Shown: piece after piece, positions 63,279 to 64,000 of the stretch | How the letters are laid out: each line of letters starts with the position of its first letter | Numbering within the stretch: the first letter of the stretch is position 1 | From: Sinorhizobium mexicanum | Lineage (GTDB): Bacteria > Pseudomonadota > Alphaproteobacteria > Rhizobiales > Rhizobiaceae | Length of the DNA stretch: 64,000 nucleotides | Direction of reading: 5' to 3' | Assembly (NCBI RefSeq): GCF_013488225.1 | Contig: NZ_CP041238.1 | Coordinates: 2,815,501 to 2,879,500 of the forward strand | The notes under the pieces: generated by a model | The model's input: the letters and a program-made list of their open reading frames with translations, nothing else | Database searches by the model: none | Told to the model about the DNA's origin: nothing | Position numbers and translations under genes: made by a program

Positions 63279-63449
63279 AGTCGCGAACGCAACGCGGCTC
63301 TTCGGCAAATCGTCCATCCGTGTTTGCAATCGTGAGTTGACATTCCTGTCACGCGGACGAATCCTTCCTGCTGCAATATCGAGGCGACCGAACTTCAAGG
63401 AATGCAGAGACTGGACAGGAAGTAGCGACGGCAATTTCGGGAGGAGCAG

Positions 63450-64000
63450 ATGTCCGTTTTGTCGACCATGCCTCCGCGCAAGCTCCGAATCTTCGCCTTC
63501 GATCCGAGCATGGGGCGGCGACACGAAACGCTGCCGCTCAACGAGGTCATCGTTTCGATCCCTTGGGAAATGGACAAGCTCGACCCCGGCGTGCCGTTCG
63601 TCGGTCCTGTCGGGGAATATGTCGAGGTGATCGACTTCGACCCGTCGCTCGATCTCGTCTACGCGCCGGTCAACCTGCATGATCCGAGCCTGCTTGCCGA
63701 CAATGGCCTCAGGCCCGCGGAATGGAACCCGCAATTCCACCAGCAGATGACCTATGCGGTAGCGATGAACACCATCGTCAATTTCGAGATTGCCCTCGGC
63801 CGGGTCGCGCTCTGGGCGCCGCGCGACCGCGACGAGCAAGGCCGGTGGATCAATCCGCAATATGTCCAGCGCCTGCGCATCTATCCGCACGCGCTTCGTG
63901 ACGCCAACGCCTATTACAGCCCCGAAAAGAAGGCGCTCCTCTTCGGCTATTTCGCGGCCGGCGAAGGCCAGTCGGGCGCACCCGCCGGAACGATCATATT
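63450..64000 (+). CDS. Hypothetical protein, possible gluzincin-like, 3' end outside
   Basis: ATG at 63450 follows GGGAGGAGCAG. The visible 183 residues are soluble, with RRHETLPLNEVIVSIPWE, a region QRLRIYPHALRDANAYYSPE and KKALLFGYFAAGEGQ near the cut. In my recall, similar rhizobial proteins continue into a HExxH zinc motif, but that part is not in the window. No signal peptide is seen. Confidence 0.6.
   Translation, partial: MSVLSTMPPRKLRIFAFDPSMGRRHETLPLNEVIVSIPWEMDKLDPGVPFVGPVGEYVEVIDFDPSLDLVYAPVNLHDPSLLADNGLRPAEWNPQFHQQMTYAVAMNTIVNFEIALGRVALWAPRDRDEQGRWINPQYVQRLRIYPHALRDANAYYSPEKKALLFGYFAAGEGQSGAPAGTII

Noticed and set aside
1..64000. tRNA or rRNA genes
   Set aside because: No T-loop GGTTCGAATCC-like sequence with a matching acceptor stem and no rRNA landmark was seen by eye on either strand.

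Overview
The window reads as a chromosomal or chromid segment of a fast-growing rhizobium, most likely Sinorhizobium/Ensifer or a close relative in the Rhizobiales. The grounds are high GC content, a FixNOQP-type cbb3 oxidase operon, a BTLCP-type transglutaminase-like peptidase, many short mosaic palindromic repeats of the rhizobial intergenic type, and an ilvIH operon with a leader peptide. No tRNA, rRNA, CRISPR array or complete insertion sequence was seen.

Layout. 0-6.4 kb: tail of an isochorismatase-family hydrolase, a MacA/MacB-type efflux pair, an SGNH hydrolase and two small secreted cysteine peptidases. 6.5-8.4 kb: a secreted protein with about 46 GGGGN(E/S) hexapeptides followed by a Lys-rich octapeptide block. 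8.9-11.8 kb: outer-membrane protein, SNase-like nuclease, APH-like kinase. 12.1-18.0 kb: ccoNOQP, two extra membrane genes and a convergent type II NADH dehydrogenase. 18-22.4 kb: Lrp regulator with racemase, HxlR regulator with NmrA-type oxidoreductase, DsbA-like isomerase. 22.5-26.6 kb: a bufferin-type RiPP locus (bufA1, bufB, bufC, doxX) divergent from a SigF/NrsF-type sigma and anti-sigma pair, with matching candidate promoters. 26.6-32.8 kb: DUF983, MocR regulator, OafA-type acyltransferase, pdxJ, DUF899. 33-38.6 kb: unusual regulators, a small lipoprotein, an EF-hand protein and a chemoreceptor.

38.6-46.7 kb holds the least familiar locus. Five genes lie in tight minus-strand order: a class III cyclase-AAA-TPR protein, YcaO, TfuA, a zinc metallopeptidase of gluzincin type, and a Cys-rich AT-rich protein of unknown family. 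YcaO and TfuA overlap by 4 bases. The arrangement suggests a thioamide-type peptide modification system with an unusual cargo or substrate.

47-51.5 kb: RecD-like helicase, AbrB-type permease, and an ECF sigma/anti-sigma operon led by a secreted COG4315 protein. 51.5-54.7 kb is a decaying stretch with a frameshifted acetyltransferase, a truncated dehydrogenase, orphan genes, a phage-like HTH gene and a LysE gene with an altered 3' end. 54.7-64 kb: LysE exporter, methyltransferase, cold-shock protein, aldo/keto reductase, ilvH and ilvI behind an attenuator whose leader peptide appears leaderless, a HerA-type ATPase, and the start of a further gene that runs off the end.
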